Shown piece after piece: positions 12,840 through 24,501 of a stretch of 64,000 nt of DNA (position 1 is the stretch's first letter; every line of letters starts with the position of its first letter). The translations under genes and the position numbers were made by a program. The stretch spans positions 202,560,941 through 202,624,940 of the forward strand of contig CM042684.1 in assembly GCA_023614405.1 (NCBI GenBank), read 5' to 3'. A model generated the notes under the pieces. It had not been told where the DNA came from. It saw only the letters and a program-made list of their open reading frames with translations, and ran no database searches. The stretch comes from Avena insularis. Its lineage: Eukaryota > Streptophyta > Magnoliopsida > Poales > Poaceae.

Positions 12840-13190
12840 GTCCCCATGCCTAAACTGATGAACCACTGCCTCGAACAAGCAGGGAAGTACGAAGCTGAGC
12901 TGAAGAAGAAAGACGCTGAGATAGCTCGGCTCCAGCAGCAGGACTCGGAGATTACTCGGCTGAATGCCGAAATCCAGAGGCTTAAGAGCTCTCATCAGTC
13001 CACGCTGGAGAAGGCCGACCAGGAGTTTGTCAAAGAGAAGGAGCGTTTAATCACGCAAATCTCTAAGGACAAGAGCCTACTGGAGGAAGCCGACGTCAAA
13101 CTTACGTTGGCGACCACCGAGTATGAAAAACTCCGGGTCCACAATGCCAACGTTGACTCTGAGCTTCAGCGAATCCTCTTCCAAATTGCA
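12840..13190 (+). other. aORF coiled-coil exon (element A)
   Basis: The best-preserved exon of A's antisense gene. It encodes an E/K/L-rich helix with repeated 'EIARLQQ', 'EITRLNAEIQRL' and 'KEKERL' segments, a heptad-like pattern typical of coiled coils. The equivalent region in B is at about 29,990-30,360. This suggests that the protein oligomerises or binds a partner, but no catalytic motif is visible. Confidence 0.7.
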
Positions 13191-13962
13191 TGTAAGTTCT
13201 CCGTCCTTGCTTGATCTGTTACTATTCGGATTTGGTCCATTCGCTCACTGTTTCTCCTCTTATCCTTAGGAAAATTTCCAGAGAGTGATACGTTCGCCAC
13301 CTCTGCCGTATGCCAGTCTCGTGAGCAGCATGGAATTTCTGTTGGCCCGGCTGCCGAGCGAATCCCTTATACCACAGAGGATCTCCTGGCGAGTCTCATT
13401 GCTCGCCTTAAGGTGGTAAAGAATTTTGGCGCAGAATTTGTCCCAGCTACAACACTAATGTTTGCTTGCCTCTGGCCCAGTGAAACCATTCCCAAGAAGA
13501 CCTCCGCTTTTATAGCCAAACTCATGGAATGTGACACGCAGCTGCATTTGTGGCGCGAATCTGCTGCCCGGGCTAGGGCCGACACTGCTCTAAAATTTGT
13601 GCTCTCGTGGTATGAAGGAATTGACTTGGAATTGCTCAACCGCCTGCGCACCGGGTCAAAGTGGTGTGAGGATCCGTAGGGGATTGCACGCTGCCAAGCT
13701 TGTGCGAACAATCTCATCCAGTACTCCTTCTGCCACGCCTGGAATGAGGGGCTAAGTTATCTTGATGTCGCTGACGACGAGATTGTCTCTTGAGCGAGAG
13801 CGAGGGCTCCGAGCTAGGCGACGATGTTGAAGACCTGGTGGGCAACGAAGTTGACCCGGAGGACGAAGCCGAAGCTGCGCTCCTCCCCCACACTCCGGAG
13901 TACCTCCCTCCACAACAGATGATTCGCCTGCTGCTCCTGCCCCTTGAGAAACACTTACCATA

Positions 13963-14560
13963 TTGATCAGATCCCCGGAATGCCGGGTGCAGATGTATTT
14001 AAATAGTTTGGTTTGTTCTGTTACAATTTTTTGTTCCGCACTAAGTTTTATTGCTGGATTATCGTGGGCGAAGTCCCCGAGTTTCATTTTCTTGTTCCCC
14101 CAATTTTTGACTCGGCTCGCGTCTACCTTGATTCGGTTTTTTCAACTTACGAGTCCGAGATTCAAAAAATTGACTTAACAATACTTGAAACCTTGAGATT
14201 AGCTCAGAATGATTCGGCACTTTAGTGAAGAAAATAAACTAAGGGTTAGCCAAAAAACCAATGTCGGCCCGCTTAAGTTCTTTCCCTTAGTCGTTTTTCA
14301 TGTGCTTTGCCAAAAAACGTGTTCTCTTGCTTGCCATGAAGCCAATTCTTGTTGGACAGCAGCAAAGTCAAAGAGTTAGGTTTTTGGTGCTAACACATTA
14401 CTAATCCAACTAAGACATAAGCGACTTAACCCAGCCGACACAAAATATATGAAAGCAAAAGACAAGTGTTATAGCAGTCCCAGACTCTCTGCTTGGGGTG
14501 GCAAAGTTTTTATTAATAAGCTCACTGCCGACATACATACCGACGTACAAGTAGTTCTGA
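13963..14560. other. Element A convergent spacer between aORF and integrase ends
   Basis: Non-coding sequence where the plus-strand aORF and minus-strand pol transcripts would converge. It is clearly similar to B at 31,106-31,700, including 'gccaattcttgttggacag' (about 14,341 and 31,489). That conservation between copies suggests a shared termination or processing region. No defined terminator motif can be read. Confidence 0.55.
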
Positions 14561-15709
14561 TACATTCACCTCTTAGGTGTAGAAAGTACGAAGCAGTGCT
14601 ACATTCCATGGTCTTTTGCATTCTTCTCCGGACCTGTCCACCTTGTTCTTTTGCTGGGGCTATGCATCAATAAGATAGTAGGAATCATTGCGCAAAGCAT
14701 TGCTCACAATGAAAGGTCCTTCCCATGGAGGGGATAACTTATGCATGCCAGCGGTGCGCTGTATTAGCCTTAGAACCAAATCACCTTCCCAAAAAACTCG
14801 GGGATTTACTTTCCGGCTATGATATCATCGGAGATTTTGCTGATATATGGCAGATCTGGACAAGGCAAGTTCTCTCGCTTCTTCCAGTAGATCAACATCA
14901 TTCTTCCGGGCTTCACGCACTTTGGCTTTTGTGTATTGGGTGACCCTAGGTGAATCATGCTCTATGTCGGTTGGTAATACAGCTTCTGCCCCATATATCA
15001 GAAAGAATGGCGTATAGCCCGTTGATCGATTCGGAGTTGTTCTTAAACTCCATAGTACCGCTGGAAGTTCCTCTATCCAGCACCCCGCTGATCTTTGCAG
15101 CGGCTCTATGAGCCAGGGTTTTATCCCGGACAACACTAGTAAGTTGGATCTTTCCACTTGCCTGTTCGACGCGGGGTGGGCGACTGAGGCGACATCTAAC
15201 CGGATCTTCTTTTCCTGGCAAAATCTTGCAAATGTTCCTTTAGCGAAATTTGTCCCGTTATCAGTTATGATGCTATGGGGGTAGCCATACCTTAAGATTA
15301 TATACGTGAGGAATCTGACTGATGTTGCCCCATCACATTTCCGAATCGGTTTCACTTCAATCCATTTGGTGAACTTGTCAACCATGACCAGAATGTGGGT
15401 CATCCCTCCTTTGGCCGGCTTAGATGCACCCACCATATCTAGGCACCATACAGCAAATGGCCATGTAATGGGGATAGTTTTCAGCTCCAACATTGGTAGG
15501 TGAGTTTTTGTGGCGTATTTTTGACAACCATTACATTTTCTCACCAAGTCCTCTGCCTGCTCCAAAGCACTGGGCCAATAAAATCCTTGTCGGTAAGCTT
15601 TTGCTACTAAGGCCCTTGAGGATGCATGGTGGACACATTCCCCTTGGTGAATGTCCCGGAGTATGTCAAGTCCTTCTTCCGGATCAACGCATTCTTGATG
15701 CATTGTCAC
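14560..15709 (-). pseudogene. Element A integrase (Tat-type Gypsy), near-complete
   Basis: Integrase, which inserts the cDNA into chromosomes. The open frame 15,709-14,825 starts with the zinc-binding H2C2 region ('HHASS', then 'CNGCQ'). The catalytic core follows, with 'VMVDKF' and 'ITDNGTNF' supplying the two aspartates and 'NRQVERSN' supplying the glutamate (DDE). It ends in the conserved 'WIEELPAVLW' and 'TGYTPFFL' segments. The C-terminal part continues in another frame to about 14,570 ('MHKLSPPWEGP'-type region), so one frameshift separates core and tail. Gene order RNase H then integrase is as in element B. Confidence 0.92.
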
Positions 15710-16472
15710 ACTCCTTTTGTATAATTTCGGCGTTGATAATGGTATAGGCCTTTGCCCTTCTCTGAATTTGCCTCGAACTTATTTCATCATCTGGCAAGAT
15801 TCCCTCTTTCAGGAAATAAAAAATTGGCTTTGCCCAAGTTGGTATAGTCCGGATGGGGAATGGTTCCTCATCAACCTCCATTGCATCCACAGACAGAACT
15901 CCTGCCGGATCAAGCTGAACAGTCCCCGGGATTCCTGAAGCAGTCCCCGGGTTTGCGGAGGTGCTTCCCCATTCTATCTCCATAGGTGCAGCTCCTGATC
16001 CGGGGAGCGACGGGATATAAATTGAATCTGATTCGGGTGACGGTGTGATAGATCGTTTTCTCAAGTGCTCCAAAGCTACATTTGGCGGAATGGGTTGTCG
16101 GGATGAGCCCAGCTTGGACAGTATATCTGCTGCCTCGTTTTCGATCCGAGGTACGTGATGGAACTCACACCCTTCGAAAAACCCGCTTATCTTCTAGACA
16201 TGGAACCTGTATAAGGCCATGTTAGAATCCAGGGCATCCCAATTTCCGGATACTTGCTGTACCACCAAATCCGAATCTCCAAAGCATTGTATCCGACGTA
16301 TCCCCACTTCCTTTGCCACTTTGAGACCATGTACCAATGCTTCGTACTCCGCCACATTATTCGAGGCACTGGAATGGATTTGAAGGACATACTTCAGTTG
16401 ATCCTTCTTGGGCGAGGTAAGCACTACTCTAGCGCCTAATCCATCTTTCAATTTCGATCCATCGAAATGCAT
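15684..16472 (-). pseudogene. Element A second (archaeal-type) RNase H and linker
   Basis: A second RNase H domain, a hallmark of the plant Tat lineage. The open segment 16,472-16,194 begins with 'MHFDGSK' and has 'NNVAEYEAL' and 'GDSDLVV', which supply the D, E and D catalytic residues. A TAG near 16,194 ends that frame. A linker frame, 16,073-15,684, contains the acidic 'MEIEW' and Pro/Gly/Thr-rich portion leading to integrase. In B the same module is intact across its core. Confidence 0.87.
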
Positions 16473-16520
16473 TTGCCAATAATTCGAGTCGGGCAGGGGT
16501 GTCTCTTATTGCATTTCAGC

Positions 16521-16849
16521 CTAGTCCACAAAGAAATCTTCCACAACTTGTGACTTGATCGCATCCCTTCTGTCGAATTGTGGCGCGTATGGAGCTAATT
16601 CGATAGCCCAGTTTGCTATTCTGCCGCTTGCGTCCTTGTTACTCATGATTTCTGAAATGGGTGCCTCGCATATCACCTTGATTGGGTGTTCCTCAAAGTA
16701 GTGCTTGAGTTTCTTGGCCGACATATATACATCATACGCAATCTTCTGATAATGAGGATACTTCTATTTTGATGTTGACAATACTTCACTCAGATAATAC
16801 ACCGGCCTTTGCACCAACTTTCCTTCCTCCTCGCGCTCCACTACGATCA
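16521..16849 (-). pseudogene. Element A classical RNase H fragment, cut at LARD junction
   Basis: The C-terminal part of the RT-linked RNase H, with 'KKLKHYFEEHPI' and 'ASGRIANWAIEL'. On its upstream side the homology to B stops exactly at 16,849 (B position about 34,014), and LARD LTR sequence begins. The upstream reverse transcriptase, equivalent to B about 34,016-34,964, is absent from A. The protein resumes only beyond 44,170. Confidence 0.88.
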
Positions 16850-19089
16850 ATTTAAATGGAGGCAATATAAGACTAGCATAGCCCGCATATAGTCTCCATA
16901 TTTAATTTAGATGAAACGACTATTTAACCCAACCCACCAGATGACATGTATGCAAGCATGAACAATTTAATATGCGACAGTTATATGTCATATTATAAAA
17001 ACAGAGGCTTAGGGTCACACATCTGGGTTCGGAAGATCTTGGATCCGGGGGTTCGGGTCTGGGTCTCAAGGCTTGACGGGGGGACGGTTCGACAGGATCG
17101 GTCTCGGACAACGGAAGGAGAGCTTGGCGTTTCGGAAAGAAGGACTTGGTTTGGCATCGGGGGCGCATCGGATTCGCCCTGGTCAGTGTCGATCTTGTCA
17201 TCACGAAGATCTTGTCGGGTCCACGTATCGGGTCGGTCTTGGCATCCGGGGTGAAGTACTTGTCGTCCTTCGGTTCCATGTCGACGCGCTTGACGTTTTC
17301 GATGGAGAACTCGGTGTTTCGCACCGAAGTGCTAGTCGTTCAGGTGGCGATCTTGGCGGTCATCGGGTCCTCGGTCATTGGTGCGGGAAGGAGGTCTTGT
17401 CGTTCCGATGGATCGGTCCTCGGGGTCAAAGAACTTGGCACGCTAGGGTTCGGTCTTTGGCGGGATCGGTCTTCGAACTCCAGGATCGGCGCTTCGGATC
17501 GTGAAGGAGACCTTGGCATCGAAGGGCTCGGGGCTTTCCATGACGGAGATCTTGTGGTTTCCATGAAGATGATGAAGATCTTCTAGTTCCATGATGAAGA
17601 ACTTGGAGCGCGACGCCATCACCCTTGGGCTCCAGTTTTGAGGTCGGGGTTGATCTTGGACTTGGGAAGGTATTCATTGACACGACGACACGAAGAATAA
17701 CCAGAGCTTGTTTTCCCGTGGACACGGGACACATATCCTCTCTCAAGCACTTGAAACGGTGGACTTGAGCAGAAACGGGAGAACGTAGAGGCCGCACACG
17801 CTGCACGGGAGGTAGGGCGAGGCTGACCAGCGCAGGGCGGCAGGGCGAGCCCGAAGAGGACCACGACAGAGGGTGGTGGCGCATCTTGGCACGGGCGGAG
17901 GATGTGGGGCCCCCTGCGATAGAAGGAGTGCCCGGCGGAGCAGTGCTTGGCGCCGGAATTCGCTGCAGAGAGGAGGCCGACGCGGGACAACGCTATGCCG
18001 GAGTTGGACAAGGAGGGCCAGAGGAGACAGGAGATCGCGCGAGCAGAGGCAGCGGTGAGGTGGAGCTGCAGCAGGGGAGCGAGGTTGAGGTGGTGAAGGA
18101 CGAGGTCCTCGCCGGCTCCACAAATGATGGCCGTGGCGGGCGACGAAGGGCGAGGCGACGGGGAGCGAGCGAGGCCAGGGGACGTGGTGGTGCCACAGAG
18201 ACGTGAGGTCGAGGCGGGGCCTGCCGGAGTGAGCTCCAGGTGGCGGGGATCAAGGAGGGAGGTGGCGCAGCCTTGGTGGGCAAGCTCGTGCGGCCGGCGG
18301 TGCCTCGGGGTCACGGACGGGTCGAGGGCGTCGGGGTCGGCGGCCCAAGAACACGGCGGCGGCGGCACCATGGAATCGAGGAAGGCGAGAACGGAGATGG
18401 TCGGCGCGGGGCGGATCTGGCGACGACGGAGCAAGGGAGAGCGGCGCTGCGGGCGTGCTATGTCCGCGAGTGGGGGAGGTTGCGTCCACCGCTGGGTAGG
18501 GATCGATCGTGGGAAGGTGGGGCCAGGCACGGGGTGGTGTTTTCCTGGTCGAGCGGGGCAGGTGCGAGAGGCGGGAGTGCGCGGCAGGCGCAGGGTGGTG
18601 TACCGTGTGCGGGACGGGAGCGTCACGACTGCAGTCGCTGGCGTGGGCTGGGGCATGCAGCCTTGTGGGTGTGTGTGCTAGCTAGCGGCGAGTGGGGGCG
18701 GCGGCTGGATTGGGTAGGGAGAGAGGGAGGGATGGGGTAGGTGGGTGGTTAGGGTTTATACTAGGAAGGAGGTGGCCGGCTGGGCTTTGGGCCTGGCTGG
18801 CGGCCTCAAAAAAACAACTTAAACTTTTATTTTAATTTTAAAATAGGCCTTTGTAAATAATTTTAGACAAATAAAACCATCCGGAAAAGACCGGAGTTTT
18901 GATTTGAAATAAAGACGGGGCGTTTAGAAAACAAAACCAGACTTTTCAAAAATAGTTTTTAAACAAACCATTCATGATGATGACGATGCTCAAATGCAAT
19001 GTGGCATGATGACATGAGCATGCGGTCTTGATGATGCAATGCACAAAAACACAGCGATTTTCTGGTAGTGGTTTTAGCGGGATGCCACA
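16848..19089 (-). repeat. LARD-like LTR alpha, truncated (2.24 kb of 4.4 kb)
   Basis: Matches 22,270-24,501 and 41,950-44,169. The edge at 19,089 (CA) is intact, whereas the PBS-proximal half is missing. The left junction with element A pol shares only 'ca', a microhomology typical of illegitimate deletion. The LTR is AT-rich at both edges, with a 1.8 kb GC-rich core (about 17,000-18,780). On the minus strand this is the 3' LTR of the left-hand unit. Confidence 0.87.
17619..18656 (-). CDS. 345-codon open frame inside LARD LTR alpha (uncertain)
   Basis: A long minus-strand frame in the GC-rich core of the LTR. It starts with M and encodes P/R/S/A-rich sequence without a recognised domain. The same frame exists in LTR gamma (42,702-43,736, 344 codons) with the same start region and the same last residues ('GAQG'). 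In LTR beta it is broken into several pieces. GC-rich DNA produces long frames by chance, and overlapping frames are open on the plus strand, so protein coding is doubtful. Conservation in two of three copies may simply reflect recent copying. Confidence 0.25.
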   Translation of the reverse strand: MPQPTPATAVVTLPSRTRYTTLRLPRTPASRTCPARPGKHHPVPGPTFPRSIPTQRWTQPPPLADIARPQRRSPLLRRRQIRPAPTISVLAFLDSMVPPPPCSWAADPDALDPSVTPRHRRPHELAHQGCATSLLDPRHLELTPAGPASTSRLCGTTTSPGLARSPSPRPSSPATAIICGAGEDLVLHHLNLAPLLQLHLTAASARAISCLLWPSLSNSGIALSRVGLLSAANSGAKHCSAGHSFYRRGPHILRPCQDAPPPSVVVLFGLALPPCAGQPRPTSRAACAASTFSRFCSSPPFQVLERGYVSRVHGKTSSGYSSCRRVNEYLPKSKINPDLKTGAQG

Positions 19090-20079
19090 ATTCGACACCA
19101 CTAACAATGGATCTCGCCCTAGAGATCCGCCTCATGGTGGGAAGAAGGCCGACGATCAGAATCTTCTCGGTTCGGGTAGATCCCCACGACACCACTAACA
19201 AGATTGTTGCTCCATCTTGAAATTGGCGACACCACCAACAAGGAGTCGTTGTCCATGGTCATCGAGAAAACACTCCGGGAACAAAGGACGAAGGTAAAGG
19301 TATCAAGAGATAAGGCCATCTTTAAATTCCGTGGACGGAGTGAAATTTCTTGATCCATCGATTCGATGTACAAAAGTGCACAGTGAGAGGCGGTTAGGGT
19401 GATCAGTCCATCCCTTACTCAAAGCATCCTTCTGTAAATGAATCGCAGAATCGTGCAACCAACTCTGAGGATTTAGACTGAAGATCTTCACAAGAGTTGT
19501 TCGGAGCTAGAGGGGTGATGCAGGATCTTCATCGGATATGGTGTAGATGATGTCCTCGCATTGGGGACCACCGGAAGATACAAAGAAACATCGTACGAAA
19601 AGACACAATGATCAGGTTTTGTGATGGTTCCATTGGCATGAACAACACATCCTCAAGGTATACTCCAACTTCACCAATGCTCATCCTTCTCATATGCTTT
19701 TCAACGATAAAGGTATCTGTCAAGGGGCACATACGAATAAAGAGTTCAAGGACAGAAGATTGGATGAAGGTACAACAGCCGAGAAGCAGATTGATGATTG
19801 TAGAACCACCGTTATAAAGGGAGGAAGCAAAACCCTGAAGGTACGACAGAAACCCAACCATGGGAAATCCTGGACTCGAAGAAAAGATAAGAGAGTAGAA
19901 TCAAAACACGCAGAGGTAAGAGGAGAATAGTAGAGGGCTAAGGAGTAAAAGCAGACATAATCAGATCTATCCAACCGATTTTTGCAAAATACTTTTAACA
20001 CTCTACTTCGGCCGTTAGCTAGGTTATCCTACAGGCTGGACCAGTGGGGTATCGCAACTGCTGAGCTCTGATACCACTC
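19090..20079 (-). mobile_element. LARD-like internal region, unit 1 (990 bp, non-coding)
   Basis: Sequence between LTR alpha and LTR beta. No gag or pol homology is present. Reading frames are short and unsupported. The part near LTR alpha contains three close copies of 'acaccac(t/c)(a/c)acaa'. A primer-binding site complement sits at the other end, beside LTR beta. An internal region this short with 4.4 kb LTRs means the element must rely on proteins from another element. Confidence 0.8.
20065..20076 (-). promoter_or_regulatory. LARD-like primer-binding site (initiator Met tRNA type)
   Basis: On the minus strand this reads TGGTATCAGAGC, the standard plant PBS complementary to the 3' end of initiator methionine tRNA. 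It is three bases from the LTR edge at 20,080. It fixes the element's orientation (minus) and the PBS-side edge of the LTR. The equivalent site at 39,738-39,749 has one substitution. Confidence 0.93.
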
Positions 20080-23000
20080 TGTAACACCCTCGAATCGACC
20101 CTATGCAAGTTTTAGCCCTTCCCGCCAAACCCGCATAGAAACGATTCAAGGACGCCAACCAGGCACTTTTGTGCGGGTGGAAAACGAAGTAATACCATTA
20201 CACAACAGTCCTCAATGGGACCCACAGAACAGATATATATACAACAGCGACTCAGCGAGTCAAGCATACAGATATACAAATACGAAGATCCAAATCACCT
20301 TGAAAACGATACAGCGTCCGAGTATGGACAAGATGCAAATTGGGCTAAGAGCCCTGAAGAATAACCAATGGCATCCATAACCCTGCCTAGGCCAAGCCGG
20401 AAGGCTAACCCTGCTAACGACGTCGATCTCAAACCTGCTAAAACAAAAGGGGTGCCGACAAAGGGCAAAGGAAAAAAGAGGAGCGTCAATACTAAGGCCA
20501 GTACACGGCGAGGCTAGAATTCGGTGGATCTCGCCTAGATAGGTATGGTGGACTGAAGCGGCAATGAAGCATGCACTATACAACCTATAGAGACTCAATA
20601 TAACTGTCGGCTATTAGAGAGGGGTAAGAAAGACCTATTCGGGACCAACCTGATACTAACACCAATCATACCCATCCTGGTATTCCCCCTCGAGACCAAA
20701 CGAGGAAGTCAAACCAAGGAACTCACACGGTTGGCAGTGTTATTCATTCCATTATAGTTGAAGCACTTACTAGTCAGATATAAATAGCATGAGTCATCCT
20801 GATAGCATAAGTAGTGGGCAGGTTTCGTTAACCATTCAGTCGTAGTTGCAGTACTTACTAGTCAGATACAATTAGCATGTGACATCTCAAACCCAGCAGT
20901 TGTTGGCACTTTAATTTCATTCCATTGGAGTTGCGATACTTACTAGGCAGGTATAACATGACACGATACACCCCAGTTCCACCAGTTGTTGGCACTTCTA
21001 TTATCCATCCCATCGTAGTGAAGTTGATTACTAGTCACATATTAAGTCAAATTTATAGCACTACTTTAGTTATGCTTGTCTATGATCGAGATACTGTGCT
21101 CCAAGTCGTCCATAACCGCGGACAAGGCTTTCAGAAATATATACCCTGCAGGGGTGCACAAATAGCAACACACACACGATCAACCTCGGAAAAACCAAAT
21201 CAAAACCCAACGAGGCTTTCACGACAAAGCAATCACAGGATTCATAAAATATTTCAGGGGGCCACCCCACTAAGCTACCCGCAACAAAGTTGGCCGGCTC
21301 CGAGACGGACCTAGGGTTTGTGACAATGGTTGTAAACGACTAGGAACCCGAAAGTGTGACTGGGCTTGTCGATACCGCAAAAACATTCCACGTTCCAAAA
21401 CAGTACAGGTGCTCCACGCACAATCGTAAATAAAACAGTAAAGCATGGCATAAGTACAGGATAGTAATAAAGCCCCAAACTAGTTTGTGGCCCCAAGAAA
21501 TAAGAAATGAATCAAGCTCTGGCTAGGGGGATTCATAGACTCTCCCGGATGTGGATAGGTCGAATAGTCAAGGAACAGGTATCAAGTACTCGGGGCCTAC
21601 GGGACACAAGTGGGCATGAAAAACCAAATAACATATATTGCCCACCGGTGCTTCTTTCAGTAGTTATCACAACAATTTAATAGTTGTAATTAAAGACATG
21701 ATCATCTCCACCATAAGCATCTGCCAGCATTCCAACAACTGTGGTACTCAACAACACGAGATCGCACCTGAGCAAGCAACTACGACTCACAAGGCCAGCT
21801 ATCTACCATACAACAGGTATTAGGAGGTGTCCATGGAAATATAGAGGCTGCACGGAATATAACTGGTGCACGGAAACTAAAGCATTGCGACACGGATAGC
21901 AAGAGATCAATAGGAGGAAATAAAGACTATAAATGCAAAATAGGTAGAAGGGGGAGAGATGCTCGCCTGGGAAACACTGTCGGAGATTCATTATCCGAAG
22001 AACTTGTTGATACTCGCATCAACTCATCGGCCTAATCCGCGAAGAAGCAAACACTAGAAGAAACACCGGATGGAATATTTAATACTACGGCAGAAGATCC
22101 GGCATGGTTATGATATGATGCATGACATGGCAAAGATGCGATGCAGCTAGGCAATATTAAGCGGAACCGGGGTCCCGACAATTAATTAGATGGTTCGAGT
22201 TGTTTCACTACCCCGCAATTTATATGTTGTATTAACAAGGTGAAACATGGCATCGGTTCGCTACACCAATTTAAATGGAGGCAATATAAGACTAGAATAG
22301 CCCGCATATAGTCTTCATATTTAATTCAGATGAAACGTCTATTTAACCCAACCCACTAGGTGACATGTATGCAAGCATGAACAATTTAATATGCAACAGT
22401 TATATGTCATATTATAAAAACAGAGGCTTAGGGTCACACATCTGGGTTTGGAAGATCTTGGTTCCAGGGGTTCGGGTCTGGGTCTCAGGGTTTGACGGTG
22501 GGGGGGGAACGGTTCGACGGGATCGGTCTCAGACAACGGAAGGAGAGCTTGGCGTTCCGGAAAGAAGGACTTGGTTTGGCGTCGGGGGCGCATCGGATTC
22601 GCCCTGGTCCGTGTCGATCTTGTCATTGCGAAGATCTTGTCGGGTCCACGTATCGGTTCGGTCTTAGCATCCGGGGTGAAGTACTTGTCGTCCTTCGGTT
22701 CCATGTCGATGTGCTTGACGTCCTCGATGGAGAACTCGGTGTTCCGCGGCGAAGTGCTAGTCGTTCAGGTGGCGATCTTGGCGGTCATCGGGTCCTCGGT
22801 CATCGGTGCGGGAAGGAGGTCTTGTTGTTCCGATGGATCAGTCCTCGGGGTCGAAGAACTTGGCGCGCCAGGGTTCGGTCTTCGACGGGATCGGTATTTG
22901 AACTCCGGGATCGGCGCTTCGGATCGTGAAGGAGACCTTGGCGTCGAAGGGCTCGGGGCTTTCCATGACGGAGATCTTGTGGTTTCCATGAAGACGATGA

Positions 23001-24501
23001 AGATCTTCCAGTTCCGTGATGAAGAACTTGGAGCGCGACGCCATCACCCTTGGGCTCCAGTTTCGAGGTCAGGGTTGATCTTGGACTTGGGAAGATATTC
23101 GTTGACACAACGACACGAAGAATAACCAGAGCTTGTTTTCCCATGGACACGGGACACATATCCTCTCTCAGGCACTTGAAACACTGGACTTGAGCACAAA
23201 CGGGAGAACATAGAGGCCGCACACGCTGCATGGGAGGTAGGGCGAGGCTGACCAGCGTGGGGCGGTAGGGCGAGCCCGAAGAGGACCACGACAGAGGGTG
23301 GTGGCGCATCTTGGCACGGGCGGAGGATGCGGGGCCCCCTGCGACAGAAGGAGTGGCCGGCGGCACAGTGCTTGGTGCCTGAATTCGCTGCAGAGAGGAG
23401 GCCGACGCGGGACAATGCTATGCCGGTGTTGGACAAGGAGGGCTAGAGGAGACACAAAGCTCGCGGCGAGCAGCCACAGCGAGGCTTGGCGTTGATGTGG
23501 TGAAGGACAAGGTCTCGCCCGGCTCCAGCCATGGCATGGCCATGGCGAAGGGCAAGGTGACAAAGAGCGAGCGAGGCCAGGGGACGCGGTGGTGCCGCAT
23601 AGACGTGAGGTCGAGGCGGGGCCTGCCGGAGTGAGATCCAGGCGGCGGGGATCGAGCAGGGAGGTGGCGCAGCCTTGGTGGGCAAGCTCGTGCGGCCGGC
23701 GGTGCCTCGGGGTTGCGGACGGGTTGAGGGCGTCGGGGTCGGCGGCCCGAGAACACGGCGGCGGCGGCACCATGGAATCGAGGAAGGCGAGCAGGGAGAT
23801 GGTCGGCGTGGGGCGGATCTAGCGACGACGGAGCAAGGGAGAGCGGCACAGCGGGCGTGCTATGTACGCGAGTGGGGGAGGTTGCGTCCACCGCTGGGTG
23901 CGGATCGATCGTGGGAAGGTGGGGCCAGGCACGGGGTGGTGTTGTCCAGGTCGGGCGGGGCAGGTGCGAGAGGCGGGAGTGCGCGGCAGGCACGGGGTGG
24001 TGTACCATGTGCGGGACGGGAGAGTGCGACACGGTCGCGCTGGCGTGGAGCTGGGGCATGCATCGCGGGCGCGGGCGGGTGTGTGTGCTAGCTAGCGGCG
24101 AATGGGGGCGGCGGCTGGATTGGGTAGGGAGAAAGGGGGGGATGGGGTAGGTGGGTGGTTAGGGTTTAGACTAGGTAGGAGGTGGCCGGCTGGGCTTTGG
24201 GCCTGGCTGGCGGCCTCAAAAAAAAAGAACTTAAACTTTTATTTTTATTTTAAAATAGGCCTTTGTAAATAATTTTAGACAAATAAAACTATCCGGAAAA
24301 GACCGGAGTTTTGATTTTAAATAAAGACGGGGCGTTTAGAAAACAAAACCAGACTTTTCAAAATTAGTTTTTAAACAAACCATGCATGATGATGACGATG
24401 CTCAAATGCAATGTGGCATGATGACATGAGCATGCGGTCATGATGATGCAATGCAGAAAAACCCATCGATTTTCTGGTAGTGGTTTTAGCGGGATGCCAC
24501 A
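20080..24501 (-). repeat. LARD-like LTR beta, full (4,422 bp)
   Basis: Bounded by TG at 20,080 beside the PBS and CA at 24,501. It matches LTR gamma (39,753-44,169) throughout and LTR alpha over its last 2.24 kb. It contains no retrotransposon protein. The GC-rich core is 22,440-24,200. An alternative, shorter LTR ending at 22,180 (2.1 kb, minus-strand start TGTCGGGACCCC) is possible. However, gamma ends against element A exactly at the 24,501-equivalent edge, which favours the long version. LTRs of about 4.5 kb are known from Triticeae LARD elements. Confidence 0.82.

Larger units (their letters stand above)
9870..13962 (+). pseudogene. Element A antisense gene (aORF; 'putative gypsy type transposon' family), broken
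   Basis: An extra gene of Tat-lineage elements, transcribed opposite to gag-pol. The family corresponds to Pfam 'putative gypsy type transposon' (PF04195), and its function is unknown. Recognisable segments in order: 'LPANAITSLSSFASGIEGYLG' plus 'WPTKELWI' near 9,930-10,010; 'GWAWTFFYVRN' near 10,160; a basic K/R-rich stretch near 11,010-11,110; a Pro/Ala/Gln low-complexity stretch near 11,480-11,560; a coiled-coil-like segment 12,840-13,190; and a C-terminal part 13,270-13,790 with 'LWPSE' and 'LWRESA'. GT...AG introns separate the exons, for example near 10,570-10,660 and 11,125-11,220. Compared with B it lacks most of the N-terminus and has frameshifts and stops (near 10,070, 10,408 and 13,677). 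Confidence 0.78.

Noticed and set aside
14449..14943. Plus-strand frames opposite the integrase tail as genes
   Set aside because: They are antisense shadows of a clear integrase C-terminal region and its spacer.
17073..17586. Overlapping plus-strand open frames of 140-185 codons in the LARD LTR (also near 18,124-18,740, 22,492-23,125 and 43,361-43,765)
   Set aside because: They overlap each other and the minus-strand frame, lie in GC-rich DNA with few stops, and are not kept in all LTR copies. They look like chance frames.
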